NCBI GenBank assembly: GCA_947579605.1
Contig: OX388322.1
Coordinates: forward strand, 2,232,001 to 2,296,000
DNA from: Athripsodes cinereus
Taxonomy: Eukaryota; Arthropoda; Insecta; Trichoptera; Leptoceridae
Length of the DNA: 64,000 nucleotides
Reading direction: 5' to 3'
Part shown: piece by piece, positions 31,890-42,999 of the stretch
How positions within the stretch are numbered: position 1 is the first letter of the stretch
Layout of the letters: each line of letters starts with the position of its first letter
The notes under the pieces: generated by a model
Databases searched by the model: none
What the model saw: only the letters and a program-made list of their open reading frames with translations
What the model was told of the DNA's origin: nothing
Program-made: the position numbers and the translations under genes

Positions 31890-32990
31890 GTCAGTGCCAT
31901 ACATTTATTTAGATACTCTATTTGAGTTCTCTGCAATAATCAATGCAGCAAGCGAGTCGTTCCATTCGTCCAAAATTCGTCAATTTCCAAGGAAATGCCT
32001 TCAAGGATTCTTGGTAAATCTGTCCTTAAATAATTTAAAAACAACATTTACAGCTGATAATAAGTATATTATGATAAACAATGTGTTTGACCTGAAGATC
32101 TTTTAAGATGCACTTATCTCGAATAACAAAAATAAGTTTAGTGCACTGACGATCGACTAATAAACTTTACCATACTAATAAACTATACCCTCGTGCTGTA
32201 TTCCATGTGGGGTAGGCAGAGAGGACTCAATGCCATAAAAATCTATCTTTAAAGACTTCTTTCGCTTCTTTCACATTGTGCAGTTTGTTTAGAAATCCAA
32301 AGACAGGAAGAACTAAACATAAGTAAACGTAGCTTCGTACGAATTTTGATGTTGCCACTAGTAAAAAATATGAATAATACTATCAGTAATCAGTAAAAGA
32401 AAGATATAGATTGATAATATTACTTAAAATATCAATTCTACTACAAAAAATAATTATAAAGAAATGCTTAGAATATTTACTGATTTTTTGATTGTTTAAC
32501 CGGATTTGGGTGCAGATGTCAAAACGAATCAGACACCTCGATAGGAGAACCATGTTTACACAATGCAACATTGTGCAAAATCTAATCGGAAGTAGTGAGA
32601 AAGGCGTCCCAACGCTTTCGAATTGGCTCTAGGCTGGCTTAAATGATCACTTTCGGTGTTTTGATATATAATGATATTAGATTTTTCGAATGAGTATATT
32701 AATTTGTTCACCCTCTGTAGTTATTATAATTATTGACAATAAGTTTGATAGACAGTTTGTTTCGCTAGACACGATTGAAATAGATGGATGATATTATATT
32801 GTATTATATTAGTTACGCATTGTAGAATAATAATAATAATAATAGGTGTCAGGAGCTTCTAGTGTACGACCAGGCCAAATGTGGAACAAATCATGCGTAT
32901 TATTATCGTCGTCGCGTTATAATTCTAAATGAGGTATGCGCGAACATTTTTATTTAGGTACCTATATACTCTTTAAAAACTGTTCAAAAC
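31890..32990. other. Non-coding
   Basis: No gene supported. The piece 32490-32615 (tttgggtgcagatgtcaaaa ... gcaacattgtgcaaaa) shares words with 50760-50830 (gaatttgggcgcaacgtgca) and, reversed, with 29110-29170, so unclassified repeats are present. A short (aat)n lies at 32828-32842. Confidence 0.45.
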
Positions 32991-32994
32991 TCTG

Positions 32995-33220
32995 GTGCAC
33001 TTTGAATAGACTAAGGGATGGTTTCGGATGCACAGCGTCACACCTACATCAATTGGGGCTCGCAGATTATCCGTTTTGTGTATGTGGTGCTGACCAAAGA
33101 ACAGACCACGTGGTGAACACATGTGTCAAATATTCATACGTTTGCGGATTGCAAGCACTTAGTTTATGGTTGACCGACGCTATTTCATGGCTACGGGGGC
33201 TTGAGATTCGAGTATGACGG
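32995..33220 (+). pseudogene. Jockey-like LINE ORF2 C-terminus
   Basis: The frame reads 'LNRLRDGFGCTASHLHQLGL', 'ADYPFCVCGADQRTDHVVNT' and 'AISWLRGLEIRV', then a stop. The pattern R-L-R-x-G-F-G, then L-H-x-x-G-L-A, then C-x-C-G...T-x-H-x-x-x-x-C and finally W-L-x-x-L-x-I is the usual ending of Jockey-clade reverse transcriptase proteins. Only about 70 residues survive and upstream sequence is unrelated A/T-rich DNA, so the copy is 5'-truncated. Confidence 0.75.
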
Positions 33221-33229
33221 GTTTAACCC

Positions 33230-33985
33230 AAAAGAAGAAGAGTATTAGGGCATTGATTTTAGACTTTTTATTGACATGCGATAGGGCATTGTTTTTAGAC
33301 TTTTTATTGACGTGTAACATTATTCTTAAAATATTAAATTTAAATATTTGATACTTACCAAGAATCACTTTAAAAAATTGTTATAATAATGCAAGTATAT
33401 TAAATATAAATAAGCAGTTTGTTCTAGAAATGTAAAAACATTTATAAATTTACATACCCCGTTTTGTATATGCAACGACGATATATTCAAATTTACATCA
33501 TATGTTATGTTCACATGAAAGACAGTGGTGTGTTTTCTATACTTGCAAAAAAGCACCGCATTTCTACAATGCAAAATAATAACGCATGTTTTAGCTCACA
33601 CTAGATAAAATTGAGTTTCGGAAGAGAAGTTCTTCCGTTCCGTTGCAAAACTTCTTATGTTATGTAAAAATGATGAGGTTGTGAATTAATATGAAATATC
33701 TTGAATTGTTACAGCAAATTGAAAACTTGATTCGTTATTCACTTTCGACGTTATTCAAAGTGCAAAGTTTTTCAATTGCGATGGCTACTGATTTCTACCC
33801 TCTCAGCGAAGGTGGACTTAAAGTAGTTGATTAATAAAAAGGTTATGACTTCTTGAGAGTGCTTGCTACGCATTAAAGAGAGAAATTTATTCAACATGTC
33901 TTTTAGAAATGTAAATAAGCGAGTGTCAAAATGGGAACATATTATTAAGAACATACATAATTATACACTCTTACATATATCCATA
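33230..33985. other. Non-coding with a short direct repeat
   Basis: 'agggcattgattttagactt' (33247) and 'agggcattgtttttagactt' (33283) form a 36-bp direct repeat pair including 'tttttattgac'. Otherwise A/T-rich. Confidence 0.5.
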
Positions 33986-33993
33986 AACACAAC

Positions 33994-35976
33994 CAGTGAC
34001 GGCTTGTTCATATGGGCAGCGTGGGCAATGACCCGCCAATCATTTCATTGTAATCATAAAACAATATCAGAAAAATGTAAAAATTAAAAATTCTACTACG
34101 ATGCAATCTATATACTGGATCTCTGCGCTGCGTAGTACTGTATAATATTATACATATCTGTTGCAAGTTGCATACTGACACACGCACAAGTATGCATGTA
34201 TATGTAACGCTTCAGTCTTGTCACCTAATAGGTACGAATTTATATGTCATCTCGGGACAATTTTTGACTTGCCCAAAGAATGTATGAAGATTTTTAGTAG
34301 GTAGTTACATGCGCACTGTTTTTTTTATATGAAGATTTTAATGATATCGGGGCAACTCTAAACCTTGCCCCTAGGGAGATTATCTCGAATATAACTAATC
34401 GATACAGTGATATTCTAGAGGCAAAAGGGACAACACATATACTCACTAACAAATATTGTCGTGTACATTAGCAATGGTTTGCTGATAAAAACACGTATAT
34501 TATCTGACTCCAAATAAATATTTTTTCTACACATTTCGTGAAACCAGACAAGACAAATACATTTTTCAAATAAACTAAGTAAAATCAACAATGTAGTAAA
34601 AACAATGACAAATACATTTACTTTTATGTGTTTGTTTTATCCCTTCTGACTTGTTTCACTATTGACTTGCATCGAAAGGTTCGTCACATGTGTGATATTC
34701 GATACAAATTATAATTACTGTATATTATATCGTGTGAATAGATTGAATGCATTCTATTGCAAAGTGGAAACACATGTTAATAATTAATATTTAGACAAAA
34801 ATCTTTCTTATATTCAATGAATAGCATGAACACTTTTAGTCTTTCAGTTGGAGTTCTGATGCGATACAGTACCTTTATATAATTTTGTTATTATCATCGT
34901 CGGTTTTGTATAAGAAAAATTTTGCTCTCATTATTAGAACTATCTTTACACCTATTTTTTGTAATAATATAGTTATAGTCAAACATTGGTGTTGTTAATA
35001 AATTGGCAATTTTGTGTACTTAGTGTGATAATACACCTATTACAGGTTTTCCTAGGAATTGAACAGCACGTCATAATCGTGCGATGTTATTAAATTTTTG
35101 TCTTAATAAATTATTAATTATTGTGTTAACATCATAACAAAGTGTAAGGATAAATTTCAATTTTCGGGTCATTTATTTGCGACAAAACTTTTTATTACAA
35201 AGTATTTTAGCGCGTATTGTAAAAAAAATCCAGTGGAAGAGTATATGATAACCATTACAGAATACCCAAACATTAATAGGATTAAGTTTTAAACAGAATT
35301 TGAAATTCTTTACAGTAGAGAAGATTATGGTGTACTAGTGTTGCAATGCCTTTATTACAGATAAAGGAAAATAACTTGTGTGAAATATTTTCGGAGTGTG
35401 TAAAATTTTTGACAATTATAGTGACTTTGCCAATGACAACTGTTAAAAACGAAAGATGTTTTTCTACGCTTAAAAGAGTTAAGACATTTTTGAGGAACAC
35501 TGTGAATCAAGATAGACTAAATGCATTAGCTATGTTATCCATTGAAAAGAAAATGATAAATTCAATGCATGATTTCAATCAAAAAGTTATCGACACCTTT
35601 GCTGGAGCGAAACATCGTCGAATGGATTTTATTTATAAAAAATTGGTATGTGATATCTTTTATTAATATTAACATGTTGTATGATCCTAATATGAAGAAC
35701 GTTATACAGTATATGTTGCAAAATATAATGATTGTACAGTATAAGGCAGGCAGTTGTTTAGGTATTGTATGTTATTTCATGGTTTATAGAATCCATCTAC
35801 CCCCACTATCACACACACCAAATGACTGTGATAATACTAAGCGCACGTCAAATCAATTCTGAGTAATAACGAAAATAAACTAAACATTTAAATAGAACGA
35901 GAAAAAAGTTATTTTCTATCTCGAAAATTAGAGATTTTTTTGCCCTGCCAAAACTAGAGGTCACGAGCCGCCACTG
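33994..35976 (+). mobile_element. hAT DNA transposon, 1983 bp, with perfect 8-bp target duplication
   Basis: The left end CAGTGACGGCTTGTTC and the right end (reversed) CAGTGGCGGCTCGTGACC are inverted repeats of the hAT type. Perfect 8-bp direct repeats AACACAAC flank it (33986-33993 and 35977-35984). The transposase dimerisation region survives at 35346-35666 in the expected place near the right end. The left two-thirds are A/T-rich and full of stops, so this is an internally decayed or deleted copy of an autonomous element. Confidence 0.9.
35346..35666 (+). pseudogene. hAT transposase C-terminal dimerisation domain
   Basis: The 106-residue frame contains 'TLPMTTVKNERCFSTLKRVK', then 'TFLRNTVNQDRLNALAMLSI' and EKK, the signature of the hAT C-terminal dimerisation domain (P-x-S/T-T-x-x-x-E-R-x-F-S-x-L-x-x-I/V-K...R-L...L-x-x-L-x-I-x). 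It is closest in wording to the ZMYM1-like transposase group. In a complete enzyme this lies in the last ~100 residues, and here a stop follows at 35664-35666. No N-terminal zinc finger or catalytic domain is readable upstream within the element, so I treat it as a pseudogene fragment. The first Met is only the first ATG in the frame. Confidence 0.85.
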
Positions 35977-36216
35977 AACACAACACGAAAATTAGGAAAA
36001 ATTAGTACATTTATTTGGGTCACTAGAATTTTCGTAATTAATTTATCAATTAATTAGTTAATTCTTAGTACAAAAGTGGTACAATTTGTTGTGTACATTA
36101 TATTAAGAAAGTAGAAAAGGGGCTAATTATATTATTATTATTCACCTATTTACTCTCTATGCCTCGATATACAATTTATTGTGTAGATAATAGTTAACAC
36201 ACTTAGCTTACAAGGA

Positions 36217-36254
36217 TCTCGTGTCCCATTCCCACTTGGCAATGGGACACGAGA
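36217..36254. other. Perfect 14-bp hairpin
   Basis: TCTCGTGTCCCATT pairs perfectly with AATGGGACACGAGA across a 10-base loop (cccacttggc). It is G/C-richer than its surroundings. Function unknown. Confidence 0.6.
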
Positions 36255-37849
36255 CAAATTTAGTAATGTTCAGTCCTTGTCATGAAAGAAAACTTGGAAT
36301 TATTTGTTCACAGTGCAATTATCAAGCAAGTATTGCATAATCAAAGAAATATATATTTTTCTACAATTTGATCTCTGAAGATTATTTGCGAAAAGCATTG
36401 TTTTTTTTTTGCTATTTTATAATAAGGTTTTGTTGGTAAGTATTAACATATACCTATTCATTAAGTTGAGCAGAAAAATATTGCCTTTTTGAAGAAAAAC
36501 AAGTTTGTGCAAAGAGAAAAACTATTGATTTTGATTGAGTTGACATTTATTTTGTAAAATTCCATATTAGTTTATGTAAACAAACAAACTGCTAAGTTTT
36601 ATTGTATTTATCAATAATAGTAGTAACCTGGTTTCGACTTGACAATGACTACATATGTAAGTAGAAACCTTCTCCATGTCTCGATTAAAATATACTTTAA
36701 TTCTACTAGAAACTCAACGAAATTTAGCAGTTTTCACACAGAATAATCGTAGCAAAGTCTCAAACCAATTCAGTGTATAACTTGTGTTTGGTTTAATACG
36801 AATGAATGTAAGACGTCCCAAGTAAACGACGCTATTTACTTTCAAATATAAGCCGCAATTTGTAGTTAATAATATTATGGAAGCGAAACACGAAATGCTT
36901 TCGGAAAATGTACATAGATGGAGTTGACGTATGAGAAAACTGATATGAAAAAGTTTAGTCTACTAGCAAGTTAAATATTATACAACAGTCAGTTTAATTA
37001 TATGTGTGGTTGGGGAAAGTAACAAATTCATAAATCGATATGAAAAATACATTTCACAATAGTAAACACAAATTTATGAATATACAGGACAAACATAAAT
37101 TAATTCCCTCAAATTTGTTATGTTATTTAAATAAATTAGTTTGAAATCACCATTATTTATTTATTTATACACACATATACAGCTTAAAGCTTTTATAAGA
37201 ATAAAAAATCAGTTACATGGTATAAAAAAATTAAAAAAGTAATTAAAAGTATATAATATGTAAGAAAGTATCAACACAGTATAAAATAAAAAATAAGCAT
37301 GAATACAATAAACCAATAAAAATAACTTGCAATTCAACAGTCAACGATTCATACTACATAAAAAAGTTATCAAAACAATTAAAATATATAAAATGTTTTT
37401 TAATTGTAAAAAATGTATATCTTAATAATTTTATAAATAAATATGCAGGTTGTCCTCTTCGTGACTATAAAATTTAAATATTCAGTCCCTTAAATTTTAG
37501 CGTAAAATAGTTATAAAAGTTTGAGGCTTATTGGATGTGAAAACAAATTTTAACAAATAAAGAGCTAACTCGGGCTAAACGTCATCCTAAGGGCAAATTT
37601 GGGCTTTTGGTAGATATGTATGTGTAGTTAGATAATTTATTCATATACTTAAACAAATAGTGAGTATTAAGGAACATATATGTATGTATATATGTATGTA
37701 GGTAATAATAAATATAAAACAAGTCTTAACTAACTAGGACACGGGCTAATTATATGTTAGTTAAGAAATTATTGAAATTATAGTAAATAATTTAATATGT
37801 TTGTATGTAGATATTTTTTACATAGGTTTCAAACTGAAAGAATAAATCT

Positions 37850-37920
37850 AATAGAAGAATAAAACATTTGTTTTATTTATTTCATTACGGATTCTGCAAC
37901 CTAAACACTGACATAGTGAA
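37850..37920 (+). repeat. HP hairpin element, 3' tail fragment
   Basis: 'agaagaataaaacatttgtt', then 'attacggattctgcaaccta' and 'aacactgacatagtgaataa' follow the 3' end of the element at 18271-18465 (gaataaaacgcttgtttta, ggaattctactacctaaaca, gacacagtgaat). The 5' arm is gone. Confidence 0.6.
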
Positions 37921-38117
37921 TAAATAATCAGATATTGACTGCCTTTTATACAGACTTTGATTATCTTTGCTATTGTTCACACAGTTTTCATAGGATTTGA
38001 CTGTTTTGCAAAAAGCAATTTTAAAGATGTGAATAGGAAGAATATTTTCGCATACTAAGTCAAAGAAGATATATTTTAGATTTGTTCACTTTCGGTCCCA
38101 AAGTAAATGCTAAAGAC

Positions 38118-38286
38118 GACTGGAAGTTCACTTTTTTGTAAGTTTTCGAGTGTCCTGTAAAAGGATGGTTTTCGTAAAACCTCACCTATTAAACAATTAA
38201 CGTCTATAATTCAGTTATGAGGTAGGTACGCCAGCAATTCAAAATGTCTTACTTTTTTGTTGGCATGGAGAAAACAACCTATATGC
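38118..38286 (+). repeat. SINE-B, decayed, 3'-truncated
   Basis: 'tttttgtaagttttcgagtg', 'tcctgtaaaaggatggtttt', 'cagttatgaggtaggtacgc' and 'ttggcatggagaaaacaacc' follow SINE-B order. The copy ends in a T/A run at 38289. Confidence 0.65.
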
Positions 38287-38425
38287 GTTTTTTTTTTTTT
38301 TTAAAAAAAACAATGAACAGCATTAAAGTAAAAACCTTTTAGCTCTCATTGTACGTACACATCAAACAATCAAGACGATAATAAAAGGCTATCATTTAAA
38401 CGATCAGCATAATATTGATGTTATG

Positions 38426-39105
38426 TTCAGCAGAAAAATGTATTCTGCCGACAAATATATCATGTTGATACGCTACTTATGGCCAGCAAGAATATCATAT
38501 TTCTATTGCAAATTATATGATATTGTAAAATTTAATCGACCGGCAAAATTATTATTTGACCGGCATAATGATTATTTGTCCGGCAAAATAAATAAATGAG
38601 CAGCAAACCGTGAGCAAATTTTAATTAAACTTGTGAAAGCTAAATTTTTAATCTTGTTCAAATAATAAATCTTTGTATGTAGCATCTTTTTATGTGATTT
38701 TATATGTAGCATCTGAATGAATGACACTAGCGTTTTTCGACATTTCAGTTAGATATTTCGTTAATATAGCAAAGCGGAAACTGGCATTATTTTCGTAGTC
38801 ATCATTAATTTGGCAAGAAATCACAAAAACTTCACGTGGATCCGATAAAATTTTCTGCCGGTCAAATAATAATTCTGCTGCTCAAATAACAATTCTGCTG
38901 GTAAATTAATTATTTTGTTGTGCTAGTATTTATTAAGCTGTTAAAATTTGTTAATTTGCCGATATAACCATGTTTGTTTGTAAAACAAGTGTTGCGCTTA
39001 TTTTTTATTTATTGCCGATGAAAACATTGTTTGCTGTGCAAATGACTTAAATGCTGATATTTTCTTGCTGAACGAATGGATTAATAGCCGAACAAATAAT
39101 TAGTT
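38426..39105. repeat. Inverted clusters of ~21-bp GCCGGCAAA-type repeats
   Basis: The left cluster (38536-38606) holds three tandem-like units: 'gaccggcaaaattattattt', 'gaccggcataatgattattt' and 'gtccggcaaaataaataaat'. The right cluster (38855-38920) holds the reverse orientation: 'ctgccggtcaaataataatt', 'ctgctgctcaaataacaatt' and 'ctgctggtaaattaattatt'. Weaker copies (ctgccgacaaat, gccgatgaaaacat, gctgaacg, agccgaacaaataa) spread to 38445 and 39105. About 250 bp of unrelated sequence separates the clusters. Class unknown; the layout resembles subterminal protein-binding repeats of a DNA transposon. Confidence 0.6.
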
Positions 39106-39109
39106 CCCA

Positions 39110-40170
39110 TAATTAAATATAACAGAAAATACAGACACATAGAAATTCTATGACACAAATATAGGTATGTAGAATAAAAAGGAACACCTATTGAGCGCGT
39201 CGAACCGCGCGTCATGCAGTTGGTTCGTTGATTACTCTACTTACCTACTGGATATGCTATGATGGTATAGATGTATAGAAGGTGTGAAGAAAAGTTTGCT
39301 ACCCGGCACCCTGTGTTCTCAGTTTAAAAGCAAAATAATGCCATTATAGGCATGTCATTTGTAGAGGGTGTAATAACTAGTAAAATAATAAAAAAATACA
39401 TGAAATGGTCTTCCAGTTACAGTTAGAATAGTACCTATGAACAACCGCCAGAGTGAGCGACCGGCATGCATAACGGCTTCTTTTCACGATCTAGACCAGA
39501 CGATACAGGTATTATACAAAGCTTAAGGGGTGTAAGAAACACTTCTACATTCATTTCATTCTATATTCAAATAGCCTTCATTCAAAATAAGTGCTTGCAC
39601 CACGCCAATCTTCCGTATAGCGATTCAGTATTGACTTAGAAAATGTGACCCGTGAAAATACACCAGTCCTACATTCCACGCACGTTATACCCCACCTGGG
39701 TGGTGCGGGAGATGGCGCGATAGTGTTGTAAGTACAAAAAATACCCCAGAGGGTCACGCAAATGCTAAATATTATTATTGTACTGGTCACTTCATATTAT
39801 AGAGAAGGACAGCACATTCTATTGAGACTTTTGAATTTCGAACACTATGATTTTTTTTATCGATGATGCTACTTAAAATGTAATGGTACTTGAATACTAT
39901 ATTCTTTATTTTTTCGTTATTTGATGCTCCTTTTGGGAATACAGTGTGAAAACAAGTCTCTTCCATTCAAAACAAAATGAAAGCAAAGAGGGCAAAATGG
40001 GGCAGATGTTTTAAAACAGTATGAATGTAAGAAAGACTGGCATCAAAGTATGGGAAAAATATAGAAATATGGCATCAAAGCAAGTAGCTATTCTCCCATT
40101 CCCTAGTCTCCGTAATACAAGACAGACTATGGTCATGGTTGGGCCATGTTTTGAAAATGTCCACGTCTAT
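39110..40170. other. Non-coding with SINE-B tail scraps
   Basis: 'ctggatatgctatgatggta' (39248) and 'cacctgggtggtgcgggaga' (39694) followed by 'tggcgcgatagtg' resemble the SINE-B 3' end (ccacttgtgggatatgccgtgatgg). No gene. Confidence 0.45.
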
Positions 40171-40175
40171 TGATA

Positions 40176-40462
40176 GCTGGCAAAAAAGAGCACTGTCCTT
40201 TCGTCCACAAGGATTCCAATGTCCCGGACGTCGGCAGAAGTGACTCAATTGGCGCAGAGGTAATCTGAATGGAGGAAAATAGTTTCTGCTTTGTATTCCC
40301 ATCAAAGCACGAGCTCTGCTCATATTTGAGGGAATGAATTGTTTTGCTTACTGTATAATTATAAGTAAATGATTGTTGTTGTAAATTGTATATTTATCAA
40401 TAATAAATATATTTGAATTTGAATTCCCGAGAGGAGCGTTGATGGTGACGATAAATCAACCT
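40176..40462 (+). repeat. RTE-like tail interrupted by a ~130-bp insertion
   Basis: 'gctggcaaaaaagagcactg', 'gtcggcagaagtgactcaat', 'tggcgcagaggtaatctgaa' and 'tggaggaaaatagtttctgc' give the RTE tail. It breaks off at about 40295 and resumes at 40424 with 'cccgagaggagcgttgatgg'. ATTCCC occurs on both sides of the inserted piece (about 40285-40290 and 40423-40428), a possible target duplication. Confidence 0.7.
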
Positions 40463-40496
40463 ACTTTAGAAGAAATATCTAAAGTAGGTTGATTTA
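40452..40496. other. Perfect 19-bp hairpin
   Basis: TAAATCAACCTACTTTAGA (40452-40470) pairs perfectly with TCTAAAGTAGGTTGATTTA (40478-40496) around a 7-base loop. It sits at the point where the (ATG)n tail of the RTE copy should be. Function unknown. Confidence 0.65.
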
Positions 40497-40580
40497 CCAT
40501 AATTTTCAATCATAACAATGTGCGTGTCACCAAATTGTATACAAATACACCGACGCATGGTCAAACAATAAACCCGTAAA

Positions 40581-40976
40581 GCACCCGGTAAAGAACTGAG
40601 CCCGTAGACAATTTGTACTTGGCGATCGCCTACAAACGAATTTTCGTCAATAACTGCAACAATAACGCATAATTATACGGTACGTGTAGGTAGATTGTCG
40701 AAAAGTTCGCCAGTAGACGATCGCTAAGTACAAATTGTCTACGGGCTCAGGTCTCTCACTCTTCTCTATAAGTTTTCGAGTGTCCTGTAAAAGGCAGGTG
40801 TTCGAAAAATAAGAAATTTTACATTTAAACTCAGCGATGAGGTTTGCCACCCTTCCTGAATGTCATGATTTTATATTGACACAGAAAGGATAGCTTGCAT
40901 GTTTCTTACATGTGGCTGGTCTGCTGGCTACCCCACATGTGGGATATAATATGATGGATAGTAGTAGTAGTAGTAG
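40581..40976 (+). repeat. SINE-B copy carrying a MITE-D insertion
   Basis: The head 'gcacccggtaaagaactg' (40581) is cut by MITE-D (40598-40748). The SINE resumes 'aggtctctcactcttctct', 'gttttcgagtgtcctgtaaa', 'gcgatgaggtttgccaccc', 'ggctaccccacatgtgggat' and ends in (tag)n at 40960-40976. Confidence 0.85.
40598..40748. mobile_element. MITE-D copy 1 (151 bp)
   Basis: Terminal inverted repeats of about 36 bp: GAGCCCGTAGACAATTTGTA at both ends in inverted orientation, extending to 'cgatcg'. By eye it is identical over all 151 bp to the reverse complement of 60082-60232. No coding capacity. The target duplication is short and not settled (up to 4 bp around CTGA/CTCA). Confidence 0.9.
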
Positions 40977-40979
40977 ATT

Positions 40980-42225
40980 TTTATGTATCCAATTTGTGTA
41001 CTTAACTATAATATTCTAGTAAAAAAACAGCTTTCTTCTTAATTGGCTAAGAAATTTGAATTATGATATCAAACTTTGATTTTTCTCTTTTATTCGATAG
41101 TACATACCTAGGCATAGAACACAAGTGAAATGTACAGCTTCTTAGCAACTCCCAAAAGTGGGGAAACCAGCAATCTAACTGCATCTAATGAACATTAAGA
41201 TAATCCTATCTGTGCTTATAAATCATTCAGATTAGATGGCGTACCTCATCACTCCTGAATTGAAGATGTGAAATGTCTTATGCGTCATAGTTTAGGTACG
41301 AATAACTCTGCTTTTTATAAGATATTAAATATTGAGAAACCTAGTCTTTGCCGAGAGCTCGACGGAACAAAAAACACACTATCATCAATATGGAATTCTT
41401 TTAACTACTTATTTGTGCATCTAATTATTAAGGGTAAAACAGTAGAGGAAGACTTTATCTTCGACGGAAACTCCGCGGAGCATATTCGATTATTCTATCA
41501 ACATGTTGCATTCACTATTATGTAGAGTTAAGGCGCTACACACCACCAAGTGTACACAGCATATATATAGTCTAGGTTAGTGCCTTAATAATATATTTTA
41601 TATACATACAATATAACTACAACAGCTGTGTACAATATTATGTACGGTGTGCTAAATTATGTTCATTTCACTTTAACGCTCAATATTTTAATGTGTCCAT
41701 GGATTGAAGCTTATCATAGATTAAAACTTGCTTTTACATCCAATACACTTCCATATTCAACAACTTTTTTACACCAAAACCTAAGAAACAGGTAGGATGA
41801 TTATCAATAATTACTGCCAGTCCTTAAAACTAGATATTAGTATTTATAATTATTATCAATTTCAATTGATTAAAATAATTTTGATATACCTAATGTAAAA
41901 AAACTAGCCATAAAAGCTCTCACATGTCACTGAGGGTCACTCTATCTATCTCTTACATTTTGATGTAAAATATTTGAATGCAATTTAATTTAAAATTAAG
42001 GGTTAGCTTAAGATAAGCGTCACACTAAGGATTAATTGAAATATTTGAAGTCTTACTCAGCATGTGTCAATCCTTGAGAATTTTATTAAAATAATCAAGC
42101 CATATCTTAGTTTTTAATGTAAATATAATTACCCACACATCTTATATACCATGCACAAAAAAAATTATACATATTGTTAACATTAAAATAATATAATTGT
42201 CATATATGGAAAAAACACAATTGCT
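40980..42225. other. Non-coding; reversed SINE-B remnant
   Basis: A decayed reversed SINE-B lies at about 41145-41285 (cccaaaagtggggaaaccag, gatggcgtacctcatcactc). The 85-codon frame at 41268-41525 is unrecognised. Otherwise A/T-rich. Confidence 0.45.
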
Positions 42226-42228
42226 TTT

Positions 42229-42345
42229 AGTTTTACTTTATATTTAATTATATAGTGACCAGTTTTCGATTTATCAAGTTTTGACAATGACTTTATACGT
42301 CGAAACCTGCTCACTATATAATTAAAGAAAAAGTAAAAATAAAAA
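42229..42345. mobile_element. Short foldback (MITE-like) element
   Basis: 'tttatatttaattatatagt' (left) is mirrored by 'actatataattaaagaaaaa' (right). Between them 'ccagttttcg..ttgacaatga' faces 'cgtcgaaacctg'. A related 'gtttcgacttgacaatgac' occurs at 36632. The length is about 115 bp. Confidence 0.55.
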
Positions 42346-42349
42346 CAAC

Positions 42350-42820
42350 TGTGTTTTTTCTATATATAAACATGGAGTTTTACAAAAAAAAAGTCAACTC
42401 AATTAATGTAATTATTATGTTAAAAAAATTAACAAGTAGGTAAATTAGAAGTAAGAGAAAATTTAATCAAATTAAGGACAAGCTTAAGATAAGCGTCACC
42501 GTACCTAAGGGCAAATTGAAGTATTGTGCCTAAGTCTTATATCGGACAAGTAGGTAATAGTAGGAATAGGTACTTACACTCACTCAACACATTTTACACG
42601 GAAAAGAAACTGATTTTGTGACTCATAATTTCAATATTCACAACGTAAATTTCATTTCAAACTGTAGAATACGATTTTGTTGAAATTGACGATTTGAAAT
42701 TCGAATCACATTTTAAGATTTCTCGTTTCTAACTATTTTGAATTGAGATAGGTACTATTGCAGGATTTTGTTTAAATCAAATATACGATTCAAAATTCGA
42801 ATCACTTAATTATGGTTCGT
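42350..42820. other. Non-coding, nothing recognised
   Basis: A/T-rich. 'acgatttgaaattcgaatcac' and 'acgattcaaaattcgaatcac' (about 42690 and 42785) are a diverged direct repeat. No gene. Confidence 0.45.
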
Positions 42821-42821
42821 T

Positions 42822-42990
42822 CCGTGCAGCACCCGACAAAGAATTATTCTTCCATTCTATTCTATTAGTTTTCGAGTAACCTGTAAAAAGCGGTATAGGA
42901 TACAAGTTGATAGTCAGCAGACCAGCTGTTTGTAATAAACATGTAAGCTGTCCTCTCCATGCCAACAAAACTTTTAATCCTACTTTAATT
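42822..42990. repeat. Rearranged SINE-B: head direct, body inverted
   Basis: 42826-42893 is the SINE-B head in plus orientation (gcacccgacaaagaattatt, gttttcgagtaacctgtaaa). The following 42900-42980 is the SINE body in minus orientation (gtcagcagaccagctgtttg, aacatgtaagctgtcctctc). One copy with an internal inversion, or two copies joined head to tail. Confidence 0.65.
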
Positions 42991-42999
42991 AAAATCACG

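Larger units (their letters stand above)
35990..38110. other. Non-coding with small hairpins and repeat scraps
   Basis: A/T-rich. A perfect 14-bp stem lies at 36217-36254. A gtcgaaacc-type hairpin scrap at about 36625-36720 resembles 42229-42345. The tail of an HP hairpin element lies at 37850-37920. (TTTA)n at 37150-37165. No gene seen. Confidence 0.5.

Noticed and set aside
41268..41525. 85-codon plus-strand frame (..EEDFIFDGNSAEHIRLFYQH..)
   Set aside because: Looks protein-like in part, but no family recognised and its start overlaps a decayed reversed SINE-B. Left unannotated as a gene.
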